Below, piece after piece: positions 59,078 through 64,000 of a DNA stretch of 64,000 nt. Position 1 is the stretch's first letter; each line of letters begins with the position of its first letter. Position numbers and translations under genes: made by a program. The stretch spans positions 1-64,000 of the forward strand of contig NZ_JNLH01000002.1 in NCBI RefSeq assembly GCF_000703005.1. Direction: 5' to 3'. Source of the DNA: Pseudobutyrivibrio ruminis HUN009 (GTDB lineage Bacteria; Bacillota; Clostridia; Lachnospirales; Lachnospiraceae). The notes under the pieces are model-generated. The model was not told the origin of the DNA. It saw only the letters and a list, made by a program, of their open reading frames with translations, and did not search any database.

Positions 59078-61942
59078 TTATGGAATCGTATAATAATGAT
59101 CAAATCCACAGGTGCTTAAAACAACATTGTTCCTAGGCATTCCTGTACAATGAATCCATAGAGCTGAACCATTGTCATCATATCCATAGAAGATTCCTAT
59201 ATGTCCTCCTGCTCCATTTTTATAAAATACGCCAATATCCCCAGGTTGTAGCTCCTTTGCAGATATAGCATTTAACCCATAGCCATCTTCATCTATAAAT
59301 TTAGATGTTGTACTAGTTGGTACTAAACCTGAAACTACGGAGTTGTAGCAATACTGCACAAATCCATAGCAATCTACTCCAGCTAAAGTTCTTCCCTTTT
59401 CATCAGGTGCAACAGTTTCACCAACCTTTCCGCCTGCTGATGTTGCAAAAGGATATACTCCAAATTCAGTGGCTTTACCACCCCAGTAATAAGGAACCTT
59501 TCCCACAAGTGAGATTGCATTGCTTACAATTTCTCTTCTGGTATCATCAACATTTATGTTAGCAAGCATAGATGCTATTTCTTCAGATGAGTAGGTAGCC
59601 TCAGCAATAAAGCCATAACCTCCCATCGGATCTATACCATAAGCGTCATACCAATCTGAATCATAAAGACTATTGCACCAATCTATTTCGTCTTGCTCCC
59701 ATGAACTCAGCTTTTCAAAAATAGCACCGGTCATATAGTCATCATCAAAAGCATCCTGCATGAAATATGTATCAAGATGTATTTCTACGTCTCTATGGCC
59801 GTAACACACATCAACGCTGTGACCATCACAATAGTATTCAATCTCTTCATAGTCATATAGTTCTGGCAAATGAGTCTCATCATTAATCCTAATTCCAGTT
59901 TTTTTGACTGTCCTACTTTTACATCCCTCTGATGTAGCTGGTGCAATACTGCTATATATATGCCCACCTTCAGAAGAAATACGATTCATATAGTCATATG
60001 CACTACTATCATTACAGCTATAGCTATACTCCTCACAACCATCAGCACAACAATAAATATCTGTCTCTATTAAGTTGTCTTCTGTTAACTCAGGGTTCAA
60101 ATAATTCCAGTAGTTATCAATTATGTCATCAAGACTATCGCTCTTCTCCCACTCGCCGTCTTCACCAACATAAGCAAGTATAATTGCATCTTTAATGTTG
60201 TTGGTTCCGTCAGCCATTAGATGTCCAGAACTGTCTTTGTAATAAATCTTATAGCCCTTTGTCCAGGTAACATTTCCATCTGGGTCAGTCTCTGGATGAC
60301 CATACCTATCTATAGTCTGGTCTGCAGCAACTAGTGTAGTCTTAGGTATTCCTTCACCTCGTTCCCTAGCTGCAGCCTTTCGTTCATCCAGCAACCCTTG
60401 TAGGTATACAACCTTGTCATAAACTGATGTATCTTCTGGTCCAAGAATAGTGGTCGACGTTAAATGGCTATTATTCTCCATTGCCTGTGTAATCGAGAAC
60501 AATAAGGAAATAAGCATATATACAGCCATTATGATTAGCGAAATGGCAAGTAATACATATTTCAACTTTTCTATTATTGAAAAGAACTTGCCGATTCCAT
60601 CTCTAAGTACCCTAATAGGTGCCATTCCATAATCAACAACCGTAAATGTAACCTTACCGGCCTTCTTGGCTCCTTTTCCTACCTTTTTAGCGGTAATTGC
60701 AGCTTTCTTGGCAGCTTTTGACTGAGCAATCTTTTTAGCTTGTTTCGCAGCCTTCTTTTGTGCTTCTTTTATAGCTTTAACACTTTGCTTGTGTTCAAAC
60801 TTTGCTTTAACAATCTTCTTGGCAGCTTTAACAGTGTATTTCACCTGTCCTTTAACTGCCTTTTTCACAGCAGTTCCAGCCTTTAGTGTTGAATTAATCA
60901 ACGCACTCTTCCCTTTGTGAAGTGCAATTCCAAAGCTTCTTCTATAAAGCAAATTGTATTTCACGCAAAGTCGGTCTAAGGCAGTTCCAAATTTTATAGA
61001 TACTTTTAAACCAACTCTGACAGGCATAGCTACTACTCCGCACCTATGCTTACCAATTAAAACTCTATATCCAACATAGGTTACCTTGCCGGTATTAAGA
61101 AGCTTCTCAACGCCCAATTTGGCATTATCATCCGCCTCTCCAGACTTTCTTCTAAACTTATATATTGCATACTTCATATCTCTGTTTAGAAGATGTGATG
61201 CAAGTCTATTTCGCCTTCTAAAATTATTAAGTCTGTCTTGCATCCTAATAGCATGTCTACCAGTTTCAGTAACACCATTCTTATCAGCCTTCTTTAGGAA
61301 CTTCTTAATAGATCTAGAAGATTTCTTGTTCCAGTCTGAGACATTCCTAATAGCATCATCTTTTGAGCGCATTGTATATAGCTTTAAAAGCTTTACTGAT
61401 TCCTTCTTATTAAGGAAAAAGAAATCCGATGAATATAGGTGCTTTTCATACTTTGTTCCTTTTACAAAACTCTTTAGCTCATCCCTATAAAGAAACATCC
61501 CCTGATAATACTCTTTATTCTTAGTGATGATATGTCTATCTTTTCTAGAAAATCCCAGCTCTTTCAACTTACCCTTTAATTCCTTATTACTCATCGTGGT
61601 AAGACTCTCTACTGTAAAAGCTCTACTATTTATTGCTTTATCAAGCCTAGCACCTGCTTTTCCCTGGTCAGTTAAATGCTTTTTATAATCACTTGCTGCA
61701 GCTTTAGACGCACAAACTGTAACTACCTCTTTTAGTGGAATAGTAATTTTTCTTATTTCAGCTGATCCTTTTGAAAAGTTTGAATCGCTCTGCTGGACTG
61801 TCACATCATATGCTTGTTTTAAAGTGTGCTTATATTTATCAAGATGAATACCATTAAATGATTCTATAAACTCATGAAGCTCCTGCTTATCAGCTACTTC
61901 ATTTTCATTATTTAATTGAATGCTTTTTTCCATCTGTTCCAT
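59078..61942 (-). CDS. Conjugative-element cell-wall hydrolase with NlpC/P60 domain
   Basis: This is a 954-residue protein. The N-terminal part (1-350) is basic and helical. A Lys/Ala-rich repeat region follows (about 370-440, AIKEAQKKAAKQAKKIAQSK), then one membrane helix near 465-490 (LLAISLIIMAVYMLISLLF), then an extracellular part ending in a NlpC/P60 peptidase with Cys858 (AGVDCYGF), His914 (GGHIGIF) and His931. This is the VirB1-like role of conjugative transposons: it opens peptidoglycan for the secretion channel. It follows the VirB4-like gene by two bases. Confidence 0.85.
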   Translation of the reverse strand: MEQMEKSIQLNNENEVADKQELHEFIESFNGIHLDKYKHTLKQAYDVTVQQSDSNFSKGSAEIRKITIPLKEVVTVCASKAAASDYKKHLTDQGKAGARLDKAINSRAFTVESLTTMSNKELKGKLKELGFSRKDRHIITKNKEYYQGMFLYRDELKSFVKGTKYEKHLYSSDFFFLNKKESVKLLKLYTMRSKDDAIRNVSDWNKKSSRSIKKFLKKADKNGVTETGRHAIRMQDRLNNFRRRNRLASHLLNRDMKYAIYKFRRKSGEADDNAKLGVEKLLNTGKVTYVGYRVLIGKHRCGVVAMPVRVGLKVSIKFGTALDRLCVKYNLLYRRSFGIALHKGKSALINSTLKAGTAVKKAVKGQVKYTVKAAKKIVKAKFEHKQSVKAIKEAQKKAAKQAKKIAQSKAAKKAAITAKKVGKGAKKAGKVTFTVVDYGMAPIRVLRDGIGKFFSIIEKLKYVLLAISLIIMAVYMLISLLFSITQAMENNSHLTSTTILGPEDTSVYDKVVYLQGLLDERKAAARERGEGIPKTTLVAADQTIDRYGHPETDPDGNVTWTKGYKIYYKDSSGHLMADGTNNIKDAIILAYVGEDGEWEKSDSLDDIIDNYWNYLNPELTEDNLIETDIYCCADGCEEYSYSCNDSSAYDYMNRISSEGGHIYSSIAPATSEGCKSRTVKKTGIRINDETHLPELYDYEEIEYYCDGHSVDVCYGHRDVEIHLDTYFMQDAFDDDYMTGAIFEKLSSWEQDEIDWCNSLYDSDWYDAYGIDPMGGYGFIAEATYSSEEIASMLANINVDDTRREIVSNAISLVGKVPYYWGGKATEFGVYPFATSAGGKVGETVAPDEKGRTLAGVDCYGFVQYCYNSVVSGLVPTSTTSKFIDEDGYGLNAISAKELQPGDIGVFYKNGAGGHIGIFYGYDDNGSALWIHCTGMPRNNVVLSTCGFDHYYTIP

Positions 61943-61944
61943 AG

Positions 61945-64000
61945 CTAATTAAAAATACTAAAGAATGGTTCATCACTATTCTCAAAATGATCATTGAATG
62001 CGATATTCAGAGATGGACTTATTATGATACCTTCTTTAGGCTCCCTATCGGTAATATATGGCACCAATATTTTTGGTATATTCAATTTTTCAACAAAATA
62101 CTTTCGTTCTATAGGTCCTACTGATAAAATCTTGAATAATGAAATCTTCTTCAACAGGTATTCAAGTTCAATTACTGCATCATCATCTGTTACAACCTTT
62201 ACTGATTCTTCTAAAACCATTGTTACAGGCACTTTAAGCCGTTTGCAACGGTCTAAGATAGATATTAAATAATCTGATGTAGTTTCTGATTTAAGGAATT
62301 CATCCACTGCATCCAAAAACACGCATAAGTTCTTGCAGTTTTTCTTCAATTTAATAGATTGACTCCACAAATAATCCAATGTTGTCAAATATTCTGCAAA
62401 ATTCTCTATTTCGACAATGTTGACTCTTGATTCATCTAGTGATGGAGGAGTTGAATTTACAATATAATCTCCAATTGCCCTTCTAAAAAGCTCACATCGT
62501 TTTGGATTCATATCAAGATAATCAAGTGCCATGTTGTAATCATGCATCTCATTAATAAGACCAACATCTGTTTCAACTTTCTTGTAATACTCTTTGAGCT
62601 CTTCCTTCATTAGCCTTCGCTTATAAAATCCATCTTTCGCAGTAACAAATGCTTCCAAGAAAATACCCCGTGCCTTTTTATAGTCAATATCTAGACCATA
62701 ATCTTCATCTCTGGAAAATAGATCTGCTGTCACAGCTCTAAAAATCTTACTATCAAAGGTCTCCGTAAGTTTTTTGTATTTTTCCGATTTATTAGTCACT
62801 ATAACAACAGTTGCATCTGTAGACATAAGGGTGTTAACTACTTCCCTTTTAAGTGAATAGTTTTTAGCATATTCTGATCCACCAGTAATCAAGGCTATCT
62901 GATTTTTCGATCTGTCAATAAAAACCATATTGTCATTAATTGCATTAAGTCCTTCAAGCATTGGTTTAGTAGATTTAGAGCCATTGATATTTATTGGAAG
63001 AATCCTACTAATTCTAGAAATGTTAAATACCCTCGATACATCAATCTTTGTTTCTGCTAAAGGTAAAACTGATTGAAAAGCCTTATCCTGCATATAATCA
63101 CAAGTCTTAATCTGGCAAGAATACTTTGAGGCAGACAGCTTTAACATCTTTGTATCTCTTTCAAGTTCCTCTAATGACTCCGCATAAAGACCTATAATGA
63201 ATGATACTTGAATTACTGGCTCTTCTTTTGCAGCACTGTCTCTTAAGATATCAATAGCATTTCTAGTAAAACTGTCGGATTCACATTCATCTATAATGTT
63301 TTCTACTTTTTGTACTCTCTTCTGTTTTCTATCTTCAATTGTTCTTCTTACAGGAATCTCCTGTATTTCCGTGTTTTCTTTGATTACTCTTTTTGCTGCG
63401 TTATAACCAATCATTGAATCTAATGGTTGATAACCTATAGATAAAATGCTGTTGTTACTTACAGATAACAAATCATTAAGTATTGTATCTGTGTTCTCAC
63501 TTGGAATATTATTAATAAGAAACATCCTCACAAAATGTCTTCCAAGTCCTAAATAATTACGATTTCTCTTGTCATACGACGAGGCTGCAATTAGTTCCTT
63601 AGTAGTAATCTGCTTGAATTTCGATATATCCAATGTTGAATCAATATCTGGATTATAGATATCATGCATAAGCTCTAATCTTTCAATCAAAGACATTGGA
63701 TAAACTTTAAACCCTGGAATGATTTCAACTTGTCTAGCTATTATGCCCATAAGCTCTTCAAATATCTCAATGGCTTCTAAATGATTATCTGCTCTTACTT
63801 TGACTGTAAGTACCACATCAGATTTATAGTTGTTATGGCCAACATCTATGTTTTTAGCTAATACATTATTGTATTTTGCTATTACTTCATTTACTTTCCT
63901 GTCATCTGTTTCCTCAATCTGTATTTCCTGCAAATATTCATCCTTATCAATGACAGCATTTCGAATAACAAATTGAAATGACGTATCTTTTAATCCCACG
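61945..64000 (-). CDS. VirB4-like secretion ATPase, degenerate P-loop (partial at right edge)
   Basis: The frame is open to the right edge (about 684 residues seen), so the true start may lie outside. The segment SRVFNISRISRILPININ, then MLEGLNAINDNMVFIDRSKN matches VirB4 of conjugative transposons. Where Walker A (GxxGxGKS) should be, residues 370-381 read LITGGSEYAKNY: no Lys and no second Gly. Walker B is replaced by LCVFLDAVDEF. The protein is thus probably a structural or pseudo-ATPase member of the type IV secretion system. Confidence 0.75.
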   Translation of the reverse strand, partial: VGLKDTSFQFVIRNAVIDKDEYLQEIQIEETDDRKVNEVIAKYNNVLAKNIDVGHNNYKSDVVLTVKVRADNHLEAIEIFEELMGIIARQVEIIPGFKVYPMSLIERLELMHDIYNPDIDSTLDISKFKQITTKELIAASSYDKRNRNYLGLGRHFVRMFLINNIPSENTDTILNDLLSVSNNSILSIGYQPLDSMIGYNAAKRVIKENTEIQEIPVRRTIEDRKQKRVQKVENIIDECESDSFTRNAIDILRDSAAKEEPVIQVSFIIGLYAESLEELERDTKMLKLSASKYSCQIKTCDYMQDKAFQSVLPLAETKIDVSRVFNISRISRILPININGSKSTKPMLEGLNAINDNMVFIDRSKNQIALITGGSEYAKNYSLKREVVNTLMSTDATVVIVTNKSEKYKKLTETFDSKIFRAVTADLFSRDEDYGLDIDYKKARGIFLEAFVTAKDGFYKRRLMKEELKEYYKKVETDVGLINEMHDYNMALDYLDMNPKRCELFRRAIGDYIVNSTPPSLDESRVNIVEIENFAEYLTTLDYLWSQSIKLKKNCKNLCVFLDAVDEFLKSETTSDYLISILDRCKRLKVPVTMVLEESVKVVTDDDAVIELEYLLKKISLFKILSVGPIERKYFVEKLNIPKILVPYITDREPKEGIIISPSLNIAFNDHFENSDEPFFSIFN

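Noticed and set aside
1..64000. tRNA, rRNA, CRISPR arrays and complete insertion sequences
   Set aside because: I looked for tRNA T-loop motifs, regularly spaced repeats and transposase-like proteins and saw none; the GGGTTCGAAG at 45162 is the loop of the long hairpin, not a tRNA.

Overview
The window is A+T-rich DNA with strong GGAGG-type ribosome binding sites, tightly overlapping genes and families common in gut or rumen Clostridia (DUF5688, DUF4186, L-2-amino-thiazoline-4-carboxylic acid hydrolases, a conjugative-transposon secretion system with an NlpC/P60 wall hydrolase). I infer a member of the Lachnospiraceae (Butyrivibrio/Pseudobutyrivibrio/Lachnospira-like); no rRNA or tRNA is present to confirm it. 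Almost all of it looks like accessory DNA: defence, conflict, repair and mobile functions, with few housekeeping genes.

Left part (1-19.9 kb). A six-gene plus-strand restriction-modification operon (two SPPY-type DNA methyltransferases, an unknown protein, McrB-like GTPase, McrC-like nuclease, AlwI-like endonuclease) ends at a terminator near 6.85 kb. Small genes follow (GNAT acetyltransferases, zinc-ribbon, DUF4186, HNH), then a HTH / cold-shock-like / HNH-nuclease trio (12.6-15.4 kb), an AAA_14 ATPase, a flavodoxin-like reductase with a VanZ-like membrane protein, a truncated GNAT relic and a tyrosine recombinase.

Centre (19.9-29.8 kb). A compact minus-strand operon is the most unusual part: excisionase-like HTH protein, dynamin-like GTPase, 1208-residue HerA/FtsK-type ATPase with a long Ser/Thr/Gly-rich insert, an HNH-family toxin, a DUF6985-like immunity protein, an HExxH metallopeptidase-like protein, a 96-residue protein and a glycine-zipper membrane protein. 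The two effector-like proteins share an N-terminal motif at the same residue positions (28-44), which suggests a common docking or delivery signal. I propose this as an undescribed toxin-deployment or defence system.

Right-centre (30-44.8 kb). A Y-family polymerase operon with LexA-like boxes carries a SRAP protein and small partners. Opposed to it run a redox/HD/WYL-regulator group and a ten-gene minus-strand operon with three ATC-hydrolase-family paralogues, two methyltransferases, two alpha/beta hydrolases, a ketopantoate-reductase-like enzyme and two membrane proteins. This may be a small-molecule modification pathway.

Right part (44.8-64 kb). There is a DUF5688 gene, a 770-base intergenic region with a 27-bp-stem hairpin, a lipoprotein with a CGTACG palindrome in its promoter, a DUF2325-like protein, a GIY-YIG nuclease/ATPase pair and an ADP-ribosylglycohydrolase/ATP-grasp operon. 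A candidate type I toxin peptide comes next. The window ends in a conjugative element: XRE regulator, sigma-like factor, SipW-type signal peptidase, NlpC/P60 wall hydrolase and a VirB4-like protein that has lost its Walker A lysine. Four more CGTACG palindromes precede the sigma-like gene, and one lies beyond its end.
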